64,000 nucleotides of DNA from Bacteroidales bacterium (lineage in GTDB: Bacteria; Bacteroidota; Bacteroidia; Bacteroidales; Tenuifilaceae): the NCBI GenBank assembly GCA_003818205.1, contig RPRQ01000009.1, forward strand, positions 1 through 64,000, written 5' to 3'. This document shows positions 1 through 9,575 of this stretch, one piece after another. Made by a program: the position numbers and the translations under genes. The notes under the pieces were generated by a model. The model had not been told where the DNA came from, searched no databases, and saw only the letters and a list, made by a program, of their open reading frames with translations. Within the stretch, counting starts at the first letter, position 1; every line of letters begins with the position of its first letter.

Positions 1-372
1 CAAAGGGATAAAGGGTACTGGGCTTTAGCCCAACATCGATTAGAATACGAATGACAGAGTAAAATGAACTCAACATTTATCATCTTTTTAGAATATTCCT
101 TAAAAAGGGATAAACAAAATGTATGGCTAAAGCCCATCGAACTTAATGATTACAGCCTCCGCCTTAAAACCTGCCGGACGGTAGGCAGGGGCTGAGTTAT
201 TGATTCAACCCTTAATTCGCATTAATAATAAGAAAAAAGGAGCAATTGAAGAATAACCTTCGAACCAATAAACTTCGAATCATTCGAAAATAACATAACA
301 TTAACTTAACATGAAAATGCTGTATTAGCATAACTTTGTAGCTAAAATCATACCTTCAATAAGTTACATCAA
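1..372. other. Gene-free leading segment with small palindromes
   Basis: I see no supportable gene here. The segment holds a short palindrome GGGCTTTAGCCC near the left end, a related GGCTAAAGCCC about 90 bases later, and an imperfect palindrome CCTGCCGGACGGTAGGCAGG at 170-189. A relative of the last one recurs at 27541 and 46359. The right part carries the ppk promoter. The material looks like the short extragenic palindromes common between Bacteroidota genes. Confidence 0.5.
331..338 (+). promoter_or_regulatory. Bacteroidetes-type -7 box of ppk
   Basis: TAACTTTG matches the Bacteroidetes -7 consensus TAnnTTTG and lies 34 bases before the ppk start. I do not see a good TTTG -33 box, so this is a -7 match only. 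Confidence 0.5.
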
Positions 373-2448
373 ATGTCAAAAAAGAAAGAGTTAGTAAACC
401 GCGAGCTCAGCTGGTTGTCTTTTAACGATAGAGTTCTTCAGGAGGCTGCTGATGAGTCTGTTCCATTGGTTGAGCGGTTGAAATTCTTGGGTATATTCTC
501 GAATAACATGGATGAATTCTTTCGAATTCGGGTTGCCACCCTTCGAAGACTTATGGATTTTGAGAAAGGAGCGAAGAAACTTATTGGTGATAAGCCACGA
601 AAAATTCTTGAAAAGATTCAACAATACGTACTCTGCGAGCAGAATAAATTCGATTCAATCTACGAGAAAATTTTAAAAAAACTCGCCAAGGAGAACGTCA
701 ACATAATCAACGAGAAGGAGCTCTGCCCTGCTCATGCTACGTATATTCGAAATTTGTATAAGGAGGAGATTTCAACGCTGCTCTCACCCATAATGCTAAA
801 CTCCATAAGCAAATTTCCTGAGCTGACCGACCGCTCCATCTATCTTGCTGTTAAATTAACAAAAAAATCTATTCTGGGTAAGCAGGAGTATGCTTTAATA
901 GAGGTTCCTACCTTTCAGTTCTCGCGGTTTATCGTACTACCCGAAATCGATAGCAAGAAAAGTATCATCCTTCTGGAGGATGCCATTCGCTTCTGCCTCG
1001 ATGAGGTATTCAGCATTTTCCCTTTCGATAGTTTTGAAGCATGGATTATCAAGATTACCCGCGATGCCGAACTCGATGTCGATAATGACATCAGCGAGAG
1101 TTTACTCGAAAAAATATCAAAAGGGGTTAAAAACAGGCATAAAGGAGAACCCGTACGATTTGTTTACGACTCGAAGATAGCCCCCGACTTGCTAAAGTAT
1201 TTTATCAAAAAACTCGATCTTGACAACGAGGATACGCTGATACCCGGCGGAAGATATCACAACTTCAAGGATTTCATGAACTTCCCGAAGTTGGGTAACC
1301 CTAAACTGGTTTACGAGCCCCTCATCCCTGCAAGAATACCTGAACTTGAGAATACAAAAAGCATCATTTCGGTTATTGCGAAGAAGGACTTCCTACTCCA
1401 TCACCCTTACCATAGCTTTGCATACTATATCAAGATGCTTCGCGAAGCAGCCATTGACCCCAATGTTGAATCGATAAAGATTACCATTTACCGAGTGGCT
1501 GCCGAATCGAAGGTTGTTCATGCTCTAATCAACGCTGCTCTGAATGGGAAAAAGGTAACAGCAGTTGTTGAGCTGAGGGCTCGATTCGATGAAAAATCGA
1601 ACATCAACTGGTCGCGCCAAATGGAGGAGGCTGGAATCAATGTAATTTTTGGTGTTCCAGGGCTAAAGGTTCATGGTAAGTTGACCCTTGTAACCCGTAC
1701 AGAAGGTAAGAAAGTAATCAACTATGCGGTGGTAAGTACTGGAAATTTTCACGAAGGGAATGCAAATCTCTATACCGATATCAACCTTTTCACTGCCGAC
1801 AAACGTATAACCTCTGAGGTTGAAAAGGTCTTTACGTTCCTTGAGTTTAACTATCGTACCTTCAGCTACAAACACCTGCTCGTTTCGCCAACCAATATGC
1901 GACGTAAGCTGTATGCGCTGATTGATAAAGAAATTGAGAATGCAAAGAAAAAATTACCTGCATATATGCTCTGCAAAATCAATAATTTGGTGGATGAGGA
2001 GATGATTCATAAACTCTATCAGGCAAGCAATGCAGGGGTAAAAATAAAACTTGTTGCCAGAGGAATATGTTCTCTTGTTCCAGAAATTACTGGTCAAAGC
2101 GAGAATATTGAAGTGGTTAGCGTTATTGACCGACTTCTTGAACACTCTCGTATTTTTATCTTTTGTAACAACGGCGATGAACGATATTTTATTTCATCGG
2201 CTGACTGGATGACCCGAAACCTCGATTACCGAATTGAAGTAGCAACACCTGTTTATGATGATAATAATAAAAAGGAGTTAAAACGTATAGTGGAGGCAGC
2301 ACTTAACGATAATGTTAAGGCACGAATTATCAACCAAAAACAGGATAACACGTTTAAAACGACTAACCCAAAAAAGCCCTATCGTTCTCAGATGGAGCTC
2401 TTCAACTATTACCTGAGCATGGAAAACAAAAAAAATGAAAGATTATAG
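373..2448 (+). CDS. ppk: Polyphosphate kinase 1
   Basis: PPK1 reversibly transfers the terminal phosphate of ATP onto inorganic polyphosphate. The 691-residue length is typical. The N-terminal domain opens with NRELSWLSFNDRVLQEA, a family hallmark. The catalytic histidine is H434 in KVHGKLTLV, and the second conserved histidine is H591 in LLEHSRIFIF, close to E. coli H435 and H592. The ppx gene follows after a 3-nt gap, so the two are presumably one transcript that makes and degrades polyphosphate. The promoter box at 331-338 is the likely driver. Confidence 0.97.
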   Translation: MSKKKELVNRELSWLSFNDRVLQEAADESVPLVERLKFLGIFSNNMDEFFRIRVATLRRLMDFEKGAKKLIGDKPRKILEKIQQYVLCEQNKFDSIYEKILKKLAKENVNIINEKELCPAHATYIRNLYKEEISTLLSPIMLNSISKFPELTDRSIYLAVKLTKKSILGKQEYALIEVPTFQFSRFIVLPEIDSKKSIILLEDAIRFCLDEVFSIFPFDSFEAWIIKITRDAELDVDNDISESLLEKISKGVKNRHKGEPVRFVYDSKIAPDLLKYFIKKLDLDNEDTLIPGGRYHNFKDFMNFPKLGNPKLVYEPLIPARIPELENTKSIISVIAKKDFLLHHPYHSFAYYIKMLREAAIDPNVESIKITIYRVAAESKVVHALINAALNGKKVTAVVELRARFDEKSNINWSRQMEEAGINVIFGVPGLKVHGKLTLVTRTEGKKVINYAVVSTGNFHEGNANLYTDINLFTADKRITSEVEKVFTFLEFNYRTFSYKHLLVSPTNMRRKLYALIDKEIENAKKKLPAYMLCKINNLVDEEMIHKLYQASNAGVKIKLVARGICSLVPEITGQSENIEVVSVIDRLLEHSRIFIFCNNGDERYFISSADWMTRNLDYRIEVATPVYDDNNKKELKRIVEAALNDNVKARIINQKQDNTFKTTNPKKPYRSQMELFNYYLSMENKKNERL

Positions 2449-2451
2449 AAT

Positions 2452-3372
2452 TTGAAACTACTTAAATTTGCTGCTATCGATATTGGGTCAAACGCAGTTC
2501 GCTTACTTCTAGCAAACGTTATTGAGGATGAAAAGAAAACTTCCTTTCGCAAATCATCACTAATACGTATGCCCGTAAGGCTCGGCGAGGACTCATTCAA
2601 TACTGGAGCTATTTCTGAACGAAGAATAGAGAAACTATCCAAAACAATGCTTGCTTTCAAATATTTAATGGAGGTTGAGGATGTTATTGCCTATAGAGCC
2701 TGCGCAACATCGGCAATGCGCGAAGCAAGCAATGGTCAAGAGGTTGTGAAACGAATTAAAAAAGAATCGGGGATTGAAATTGAGATAATTGATGGTAAAG
2801 AAGAGGCTGAAATCATATACTCCAATCAGATAGTCGAAATGATTGACGATTTAAACCCTTACCTCTACGTTGATGTTGGCGGTGGTAGCACGGAGATTAG
2901 CCTTTTTGCTGAGAAGAAAAGGGTTGCCACCCAATCATTCGACATCGGAACCATCCGAATCCTCAACAATAAGGTTGGGAAAAAAGATTTTAAGAAGATG
3001 AAGGATTGGATTAAAGACCTCAAGTTTAATGGTAAAGAGGTTAAGTTGATCGGTTCGGGGGGTAACATCAATAAGATTTACAAGACATCTGCGAAAAAGG
3101 AGGGCGAACCCTTACTCTATACTGAGTTAGAGGAGATTAATAAATTTCTTAACTTTTATACCATCGAAGAACGAATCAAGATTCTTGGGATGAACCCTGA
3201 CCGTGCGGATGTTATTATTCCTGCCTCAGAGATTTTCCTGAAAATCATGAAGTGGTCAGAGGCTACTCAAATTATAGTTCCAACCATTGGGGTTTCCGAT
3301 GGTATTGTACGTCAGCTGTATAAGGATTATAGCAGAAAGAAGAAGGTAAATGGCATAACCAACCTTTTGTGA
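2452..3372 (+). CDS. ppx: Exopolyphosphatase / GppA-family phosphatase
   Basis: Ppx/GppA proteins belong to the ASKHA ATPase fold and remove terminal phosphate from polyphosphate or pppGpp. The N-terminal phosphate loop AAIDIGSNAVRLLL (residues 7-20) and the second loop DVGGGSTE (about residues 140-147) are visible. At 306 residues it is the short two-domain form without the C-terminal HD extension. The start is a TTG only 3 nt after the ppk stop, consistent with translational coupling. Position next to ppk favours exopolyphosphatase over pppGpp phosphatase, but sequence alone does not separate them. Confidence 0.9.
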   Translation: MKLLKFAAIDIGSNAVRLLLANVIEDEKKTSFRKSSLIRMPVRLGEDSFNTGAISERRIEKLSKTMLAFKYLMEVEDVIAYRACATSAMREASNGQEVVKRIKKESGIEIEIIDGKEEAEIIYSNQIVEMIDDLNPYLYVDVGGGSTEISLFAEKKRVATQSFDIGTIRILNNKVGKKDFKKMKDWIKDLKFNGKEVKLIGSGGNINKIYKTSAKKEGEPLLYTELEEINKFLNFYTIEERIKILGMNPDRADVIIPASEIFLKIMKWSEATQIIVPTIGVSDGIVRQLYKDYSRKKKVNGITNLL

Positions 3373-3448
3373 GAAAGATTGTTTCTAAAGCGTAACTAAA
3401 TGGGTGTTCTACTCCTCTTGTTCACGCTTTATTTCCATTTTTTCATTG

Positions 3449-3456
3449 TATGTTTG
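3449..3456 (+). promoter_or_regulatory. -7 box upstream of mtaB
   Basis: TATGTTTG fits TAnnTTTG. It lies inside the open frame that extends upstream of mtaB, so transcription from here supports the ATG at 3476 rather than the GTG at 3404. Confidence 0.4.
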
Positions 3457-3475
3457 CACGCTTTTTAACATTATC

Positions 3476-4792
3476 ATGGAATCTACCAAAAGGAGAGTCG
3501 CTTTTTATACACTTGGGTGTAAGCTGAATTTTTCCGAAACCTCAACCATTGCCCGTCAATTTGAATCGTTGGGTTTTGAGAAAGTATCGCCCGAAACACC
3601 GGCAGACATTTATGTAATCAATACCTGCTCGGTTACAGAACATGCTGATAAGAAGTGTAGACAGGCAATCAGAAAGTTTATTACCAAATCACCCGATGCT
3701 TTTATTGCCGTTGTAGGATGCTATGCTCAGCTTAAACCTGAGGAGATTGCCAACATGGAGGGAGTTGATTTGGTACTCGGCTCGTCAGAAAAATTTAATA
3801 TTCCAACCTATATAACATCGGAAACCAAAAAAGAGAAAGCGAAGATATATAGCTGCGATATTGATGTGCTACACGACTTTTTCCCTGCCTACTCATCGAA
3901 TGATAGAACCCGTTCTTTCCTGAAGGTTCAGGATGGCTGCAACTACCATTGCAGCTACTGCACCATTCCCCTTGCACGTGGGCACAGCCGAAACATGCCC
4001 ATATCAAAGGTAGTTGAACAGGCAACCGAAATAGCATCGAAAGGTATTAAAGAGGTTATCCTAACAGGTGTAAATACAGGTGATTTTGGGAAATCAACCG
4101 ATGAATCGTTTCTGAGCCTAATCCAAGCCCTTGAAAAGGTTAATGGAATTGAGCGATACCGTATCTCCTCCATCGAACCCAACCTCATTACCGATGAAAT
4201 AATTGAATTCTGCTCAAAATCAAAAAAGTTCCTACCCCATTTTCATATCCCGTTGCAATCAGGCTCAAATCGTATCCTCGGGCTTATGAAACGTCGCTAT
4301 AATCGAGAAATCTTTGCAGAACGATTGAAGAGAATTAGGTCAATAATCCCAAATACCTTTATTGGGATTGATGTGATTGTTGGTTTCCCGGGCGAATCGG
4401 ATGATGACTTTATGGACTCCTACAATTTTCTCCAACAAGTGCAACCATCGTTCCTACACATATTCCCATACTCCGAACGACCCAACACCCCTGCAATCGG
4501 ATACGAAGGAAAGGTAAAAGCAACCCATGTAAAGCATCGTATTCAGCAGCTAACCAAACTCTCGGAGAACCTTCATCATGAGTTTTACCTGAGAAACATT
4601 GGGGTAACCGAAGAGGTGCTTTTCGAATCAACCCGAAAGGGTGAGCTGATGTTTGGGTTTACTAGAAACTATATCAAGGTTGAATCGCCTTACGATAAAT
4701 CGCTTGTAGGGCAAATAGTTAGCATTAACTTAAGCCGCATCAATCAGGATGGAAATATGGTGGCTGAAATTTTAAAGAATAAAAAAGCATAG
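3476..4792 (+). CDS. mtaB: tRNA t6A37 methylthiotransferase MtaB
   Basis: This radical-SAM methylthiotransferase converts t6A37 to ms2t6A37 in tRNAs reading ANN codons. The N-terminal UPF0004 domain shows its cluster cysteines in LGCKLN, NTCSVTE and VGCYAQ. The radical-SAM cluster motif is DGCNYHCSYCTIPLARG. The remaining C-terminal part is the right size for a TRAM domain. LGCKLNFSE favours MtaB over MiaB and RimO. The frame is open from a GTG at 3404, but the ATG at 3476 starts directly before conserved sequence and lies downstream of a promoter box. The product is 438 residues. Confidence 0.92.
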   Translation: MESTKRRVAFYTLGCKLNFSETSTIARQFESLGFEKVSPETPADIYVINTCSVTEHADKKCRQAIRKFITKSPDAFIAVVGCYAQLKPEEIANMEGVDLVLGSSEKFNIPTYITSETKKEKAKIYSCDIDVLHDFFPAYSSNDRTRSFLKVQDGCNYHCSYCTIPLARGHSRNMPISKVVEQATEIASKGIKEVILTGVNTGDFGKSTDESFLSLIQALEKVNGIERYRISSIEPNLITDEIIEFCSKSKKFLPHFHIPLQSGSNRILGLMKRRYNREIFAERLKRIRSIIPNTFIGIDVIVGFPGESDDDFMDSYNFLQQVQPSFLHIFPYSERPNTPAIGYEGKVKATHVKHRIQQLTKLSENLHHEFYLRNIGVTEEVLFESTRKGELMFGFTRNYIKVESPYDKSLVGQIVSINLSRINQDGNMVAEILKNKKA

Positions 4793-4798
4793 ATCAAT

Positions 4799-5593
4799 AT
4801 GAATCTCGAAAAAATTTGTGAACAGGTAGTTGAAATATCAAGGGTTACAGGTAAATTTATTAAGAATGAGCTAACTACTTTTTCGCAGCAACATGTCGAA
4901 ACGAAAGGCATTCATAATTTTGTCTCCTACGTTGATAAAACTGCCGAAGAGAAGATTGTATCTGCCCTAACCGTAATCCTGCCCAATGCAGGATTCATTG
5001 CCGAGGAGGGAACAGGAAAACCCTCTGAGAATGGGTTAAACTGGGTAATCGATCCCCTTGATGGAACTACAAACTACATACATGGGTTGCCCCCTTTCGC
5101 CATTAGCATAGCATTAATGCAGGGTGAACAAGTAATCCTAGGCGTTGTTTATGAGATTAGCCTCGATGAGTGTTTTTGGGCATACACGGGGAGTGATGCC
5201 TTTTTGAATGGCAAAAAGATTAATGTTTCTAATATTGAAACAGTAAACGACTCCTTGATTGCCACCGGATTTCCTTACTACGATTACAATAGAATGGAAC
5301 CTTTCCTTAAATCCATCGAGTATTTTATGCGAAACTCACACGGGCTTCGCCGTTTGGGCTCTGCGGCAACCGACCTTGCCTACGTTGCCTGTGGACGATT
5401 CGAAGCATTCTATGAATATGGGCTTCAATCGTGGGATGTGGCAGCAGGATCGTTAATTGTTCAACAAGCGGGAGGCAAAGTAATTGATTTTACGGGCAAG
5501 AAAAATTATATTTTTGGAAAAGAAATAATTGCCAGCAATTCAAATATTTTTACCGAATTTCAACGTATTACAAAATATTTCATGGTTAAATAA
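4799..5593 (+). CDS. Inositol monophosphatase family protein
   Basis: This is a Mg2+-dependent, Li+-sensitive-fold phosphatase of the IMPase/SuhB family. The metal-binding motifs are present: EEGTG (about residue 70), WVIDPLDGTTNYIHG (about residue 81) and the C-terminal WDVAAG. The 264-residue length is normal. It starts 6 nt after the mtaB stop and is probably cotranscribed with it. The substrate could be inositol-1-phosphate or another sugar phosphate. Bacteroidota use inositol lipids in some lineages, but nothing nearby settles the role. Confidence 0.9.
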   Translation: MNLEKICEQVVEISRVTGKFIKNELTTFSQQHVETKGIHNFVSYVDKTAEEKIVSALTVILPNAGFIAEEGTGKPSENGLNWVIDPLDGTTNYIHGLPPFAISIALMQGEQVILGVVYEISLDECFWAYTGSDAFLNGKKINVSNIETVNDSLIATGFPYYDYNRMEPFLKSIEYFMRNSHGLRRLGSAATDLAYVACGRFEAFYEYGLQSWDVAAGSLIVQQAGGKVIDFTGKKNYIFGKEIIASNSNIFTEFQRITKYFMVK

Positions 5594-5603
5594 TTTATTC
5601 AAA

Positions 5604-6506
5604 ATGTGCATGATTTCATTCTACACCTTTTATATATTTACTTGGCTTATCGCACAACTTCCCATAAAAGGTATGTTTGTAATCTCGAACATTGCCCGTT
5701 TTTTAACCTATTACGTGGTTAGATATCGTCGAAAAACCGTTGCTTTCAACCTAAAAAATTCATTCCCAGAAAAAACTGAAAAAGAACTTAAGCGAATTGA
5801 GAAGGCTTTTTATAAGCATTTCTGCGATATGTTCTTAGAGGTTTCCTACTTATTCCATGCGAATGAAAAGAAACTCTCAAAAATGTGTACGTTTACTAAT
5901 CTTAATATTCTGAATAAGTATTATTCAGAGGGTAAAAGCGTGGTAATTGCTCTGGGGCACTATTCTAACTGGGAATTTCTTAGTTTCATTTCATCCCAAA
6001 TGAATCATACTCTTTTAGGCATTTACAGGCCGGTTACAAACAAAAGATTTGAATTTTTTATCAATAAATCGCGTGCTCGATTCGGAGCTGTTCCAGTACC
6101 AAAGCAAGATGCATTTAGGACTGCACTTGAATATAATAAAAATGGGGAATTGTTCTTTCTTTGCCTAATTGCCGATCAATCCCCCGCTCATGTCGAAATT
6201 AACTACTGGACAAAATTCCTGAATCAGGATACTCCTGTTTTTCTTGGTGTTGAGAAAATTGCAATAAAAACGAATCAACCTGTTCTTTTTTGCAAAATGC
6301 AAAAGGTAGCAAGGGGTAAATACGAGGTTGAATTTATTCTTTTATGTGATAATCCTAAGGAAACAAAACCTTTTGAGATAACAGAACTACACGTAAGAAC
6401 TCTCGAAAAGATCATTCAGGATAAACCTGAATACTGGCTTTGGTCACATCGTAGATGGAAATACCAGCGGGTGGACAATAAAATAGTAAAACAAAAGATT
6501 AGTTAA
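5604..6506 (+). CDS. LpxL/HtrB-like lipid A acyltransferase (copy 1)
   Basis: Members of this family add secondary acyl chains to lipid A at the inner face of the cytoplasmic membrane. A hydrophobic N-terminal segment (FYTFYIFTWLIAQLP) is followed by the catalytic HX4E-type motif GHYSNWE, and the C-terminus carries PEYWLWSHRRWK, typical of the family. The frame is open from 5529, overlapping the previous gene, but the ATG at 5604 gives a 300-residue protein exactly matching the neighbouring paralogue in length and alignment. Copy 2 lies 214 bases downstream. Confidence 0.88.
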   Translation: MCMISFYTFYIFTWLIAQLPIKGMFVISNIARFLTYYVVRYRRKTVAFNLKNSFPEKTEKELKRIEKAFYKHFCDMFLEVSYLFHANEKKLSKMCTFTNLNILNKYYSEGKSVVIALGHYSNWEFLSFISSQMNHTLLGIYRPVTNKRFEFFINKSRARFGAVPVPKQDAFRTALEYNKNGELFFLCLIADQSPAHVEINYWTKFLNQDTPVFLGVEKIAIKTNQPVLFCKMQKVARGKYEVEFILLCDNPKETKPFEITELHVRTLEKIIQDKPEYWLWSHRRWKYQRVDNKIVKQKIS

Positions 6507-6720
6507 ACTAAAAAATCACAATGCTCTGATATATAATAAATAGCAATCATTAAGATCATGTCAAATGTAGAAGTCAACAATAACTCTGCTAATTACTCAA
6601 TAGACAAAATGAAAAAAAATGATATTAATGTTTGTAAATATTATATTTTTGGGTGAATACTAATTATTGCCGAACAAAGTTTTATATTGATTTTTACAAT
6701 ACAAAAAAACATATTCCTCT

Positions 6721-7623
6721 ATGAAATCAATTTTATTTTACGCCTTCTACATTTTTTCATGGCTTATTGCTCAACTCCCATTAAAAGGAATATTGTTCCT
6801 CTCCAAAATAACCTACCATATTTCATATTACATTATTGGATATCGACTTAAAACCGTCAGATACAACCTAAAAAATTCTTTCCCAGAGAAACCTGAAATA
6901 GAACTCAAACGAATAGAAAAAGCTTTCTACAAACATTTTAACGATCTCCTATTCGAAACGTTCTACCTGCTCCATACGAACAAGGAGAACGCCATCAAGA
7001 TGTTTAAATTCAAAAACATTGAGATACTCCAAAAATACTACCCCTTGGGCAAAAGCGTTATTATAGCCACGGGACATTACGGAAACTGGGAAGGTTTGAA
7101 CCTTTTTGGCTACTATCTTGACCATAAAGTAATTGGCGTATATAAACCCCTTGCGAATAAAAGGTTCGAAACATTTCTCAATAACTTCCGTGAGAAGTAT
7201 GGAGCGATTGCCGTCCCTATGCCCGATACATTTCGTACGGTGATGTCGTACCATCAACAGCATAAGCCATTTTTTTTAGGCCTGATTTCCGATCAAACCC
7301 CTGCACAAGCCGATATAAGGTACTGGACAAACTTCCTAAACCAGGATACCCCCATTTTTTTAGGTGTTGAAAAGATCGCTGTGAAGATCGACCAACCTGT
7401 CTTCTTCTGTAGTATGCGTAAGGTAAAACGGGGTAGATACGAGATTGAGATAGAACTTCTATGTGAGAACCCAAAGGACACAAAGCCCTTCGAGATTACA
7501 GAGATGCAGGTTAGGGCTCTTGAGCGATTAATCCATGAAACCCCCGAATATTGGCTCTGGTCGCACCGAAGGTGGAAATACAAACGGGTTGGCAATAGTA
7601 TTGAAAGACAAAAGCTTGGGTAA
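6721..7623 (+). CDS. LpxL/HtrB-like lipid A acyltransferase (copy 2)
   Basis: This is a close paralogue of the gene at 5604, with colinear motifs: the hydrophobic N-terminus FYIFSWLIAQLPLKG, the catalytic GHYGNWE, FLNQDTPIFLGVEKIA and PEYWLWSHRRWK. Both are 300 residues, so a tandem duplication is the simplest origin. The two may transfer different acyl chains or act at different positions on lipid A. The next gene starts immediately after its stop, with no gap. The 214 bases before it are very AT-rich and contain TAnnTTTG-like boxes that could be a separate promoter. Confidence 0.88.
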   Translation: MKSILFYAFYIFSWLIAQLPLKGILFLSKITYHISYYIIGYRLKTVRYNLKNSFPEKPEIELKRIEKAFYKHFNDLLFETFYLLHTNKENAIKMFKFKNIEILQKYYPLGKSVIIATGHYGNWEGLNLFGYYLDHKVIGVYKPLANKRFETFLNNFREKYGAIAVPMPDTFRTVMSYHQQHKPFFLGLISDQTPAQADIRYWTNFLNQDTPIFLGVEKIAVKIDQPVFFCSMRKVKRGRYEIEIELLCENPKDTKPFEITEMQVRALERLIHETPEYWLWSHRRWKYKRVGNSIERQKLG

Positions 7624-8637
7624 ATGCAAAAAGTAGCAGTAGTAATCCTTAATTGGAATGGGGAAAAATTCCTCCGGAAGTTTTTACCTAGTGTAATCAG
7701 CAATTTTTCAGCCTTTGACGTTGAAGTAATTGTAGCTGATAACGGTTCTTCCGATGGGTCAATACCCTTTGTACAGAATGGCTACCCATCGACAAGAATC
7801 ATCAGGTTAGAAAAGAATTTCGGATTTGCTACAGGCTATAATCTTGCCCTCAGGCAGGTTGAAGCTGAATACTACGTTTTACTTAACTCCGATATTGAAG
7901 TGCCACAAGGTTGGTTAAATCCGTTAGTTCAGTTTATGGACCTCAACCCCAACGCAGGGGCTTGTATGCCAAAAATACTTGACTACAGTAATCCAGCACA
8001 ATTCGAATACGCTGGAGCGGCTGGAGGGTTTATCGATTATTTAGGATACCCATTCTGCCGTGGAAGGATTCTATCAAGAATAGAGGAGGACAAGGGTCAA
8101 TACGATACTCCCCTCGAAGTATTCTGGGCAAGCGGAGCTTGCCTGCTTGTCCGTTCGAAGGTTTACTGGGAAGCTGGTGGTCTCGACGATGATTTTTTCG
8201 CCCACATGGAGGAGATAGATTTGTGCTGGAGGGTTAAGAATTTGGGGTATTCAAACTGGTGCGTACCATCATCTAAAGTTTACCATGTTGGTGGGGGTAC
8301 GCTGCCGAATAATAATCCCCGTAAGCTATATTATAATTATAGGAATAGCCTGTTTATGCTCTTTAAAAACCTGCCTGGAAAGAGAATTGTATTTACTATA
8401 CCTATACGACTTACCCTCGATGGTTTATCTGCAGTTGCATATCTTCTAAATGGAAAGTTCAACTTTGTAAAAGCAGTATTCACCGCTCATATCGATTTCT
8501 ATAAAAGCATTGGAACCCTCCGGAAGAAACGTAAAGCAGTTATAAGGCGTAATCCAAAGGATGATAGCCAAATGTTTAAAAAATCAATACTTATGGAGTT
8601 TTTCCTCCATAAGAAAAAAACCTATAGTTCGCTATAG
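7624..8637 (+). CDS. Family 2 glycosyltransferase
   Basis: This is an inverting GT-A fold glycosyltransferase of the WbbL/rhamnosyltransferase type. It begins VAVVILNWNGEKFL, has ADNGSSDGS for nucleotide-sugar binding and LNSDIEVP as the metal-binding DxD-type site, and later shows AHMEEIDLCWRVKNLGY, the usual ED/acceptor region. The C-terminal 90 residues are basic and partly hydrophobic, suggesting membrane contact. Its ATG abuts the stop of the acyltransferase, so the pair is probably translated together and may act on surface lipid or glycan. The stop codon lies inside the terminator hairpin at 8617. Confidence 0.88.
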   Translation: MQKVAVVILNWNGEKFLRKFLPSVISNFSAFDVEVIVADNGSSDGSIPFVQNGYPSTRIIRLEKNFGFATGYNLALRQVEAEYYVLLNSDIEVPQGWLNPLVQFMDLNPNAGACMPKILDYSNPAQFEYAGAAGGFIDYLGYPFCRGRILSRIEEDKGQYDTPLEVFWASGACLLVRSKVYWEAGGLDDDFFAHMEEIDLCWRVKNLGYSNWCVPSSKVYHVGGGTLPNNNPRKLYYNYRNSLFMLFKNLPGKRIVFTIPIRLTLDGLSAVAYLLNGKFNFVKAVFTAHIDFYKSIGTLRKKRKAVIRRNPKDDSQMFKKSILMEFFLHKKKTYSSL

Positions 8638-8642
8638 GTTTT
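8617..8642. terminator. Bidirectional terminator with TTCG loop
   Basis: AAAACCTATAG and CTATAGGTTTT form a perfect 11-bp stem around a TTCG loop. A and T runs on both sides make it work on both strands. It separates convergent genes: the stop codon of the glycosyltransferase lies within the right arm, and the ppa stop is 7 bases away. Confidence 0.8.
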
Positions 8643-8648
8643 AGTTTG

Positions 8649-9329
8649 CTATATTTTCAGCATCGATTCAAGGTTATAAAATCTATCGAAATAGTCCTCC
8701 ATCGACCTACGAATCAAGTCGTGAGCCTCTTCAATACCATATATATGTGTTATCTCGCATCGACGCTTTTCACCGGGAAGATCCTTATAGGTTAAAAAGT
8801 AATGCTTGAGCCTATCAATAACTAACGGGGGGCAATCGTTAATATCAGTATATTCACCATAAACAGCATCCTGATTCAAAACGGCAATTATCTTATCATC
8901 GGCCTCATCATTATCAATCATTCGAAACCCGCCTATCGGCCGAGCCTTAACAATAATATCGCCATGGGTAATATCCTTCTCGGTTAGGATACAAATATCA
9001 AGCGGATCATTATCCCCCTTAATGCTCGTATTACCGGTTTTCTCACGGGATAGCTCAGCTACCTTCTCACCCGAAAAGGTTTGGGGAAGAAATCCGTACA
9101 ATGCAGGTACTACATTCGAGTACTTTTGAGGTCTATCGAGCCTCAGATAGCCTGACACTTTATCCACCTCATACTTAACCGTATCCGTTGGTACTACCTC
9201 AATAAAGCAGGTAACCACTTCGGGCGACTCATCGCCAATATCAATACCATGCCAAGGGTGTGATTTATAACGTAACCCCATCAGCTTCCCTACAATGGGA
9301 TCCATTATCATACTATTCTTTTTAGCCAT
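8649..9329 (-). CDS. ppa: Inorganic pyrophosphatase (family I)
   Basis: The enzyme hydrolyses pyrophosphate to two phosphates in the cytoplasm, pulling biosynthetic reactions forward. The family signature is present as DNDPLDICIL, the metal-binding aspartate cluster, preceded by NVVPALYGFLPQTFSGE, and DEADDKIIAVL supplies further acidic residues. The 226-residue length is slightly longer than the E. coli enzyme because of an N-terminal extension, as is common in Bacteroidota. It stands alone, convergent with the glycosyltransferase across a shared terminator. Confidence 0.94.
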   Translation of the reverse strand: MAKKNSMIMDPIVGKLMGLRYKSHPWHGIDIGDESPEVVTCFIEVVPTDTVKYEVDKVSGYLRLDRPQKYSNVVPALYGFLPQTFSGEKVAELSREKTGNTSIKGDNDPLDICILTEKDITHGDIIVKARPIGGFRMIDNDEADDKIIAVLNQDAVYGEYTDINDCPPLVIDRLKHYFLTYKDLPGEKRRCEITHIYGIEEAHDLIRRSMEDYFDRFYNLESMLKI

Positions 9330-9548
9330 TTATGAAAATTTAAAACATTGTAAATTCAATCAATTATCCTAACTTATTTCTCGAAGAAATGTTCATTAAT
9401 TAATGTAAGTTCGATTGTAATGCTTGTCATCTAGCGGTTTGCGTATTTTTTGTGTTTGGAAGCCTGCCTACCAAAAAGCGTTAAGAACTCCAAATGCGTC
9501 ATCAGTCCAAATACAACCGAACGGAGAGAGCTCGGCGAAGCCAATAAA

Positions 9549-9558
9549 TACGCTGTTG
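9549..9558 (-). repeat. Cassette-boundary decamer, site 1
   Basis: On the plus strand this reads TACGCTGTTG and is identical to the decamer at 10341. The two sites bracket the HEPN-MNT pair. A 9/10 match lies at 26951. About 100 bases to the left, GCGTATTTTTT forms an imperfect inverted match with the flank of this site. Confidence 0.4.
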
Positions 9559-9575
9559 GGCTTAGTGGTTTTGTA

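Noticed and set aside
8591-8612. A hairpin TTATGGAG/CTCCATAA as a terminator
   Set aside because: It lies inside the glycosyltransferase coding sequence and no T run follows on either strand.
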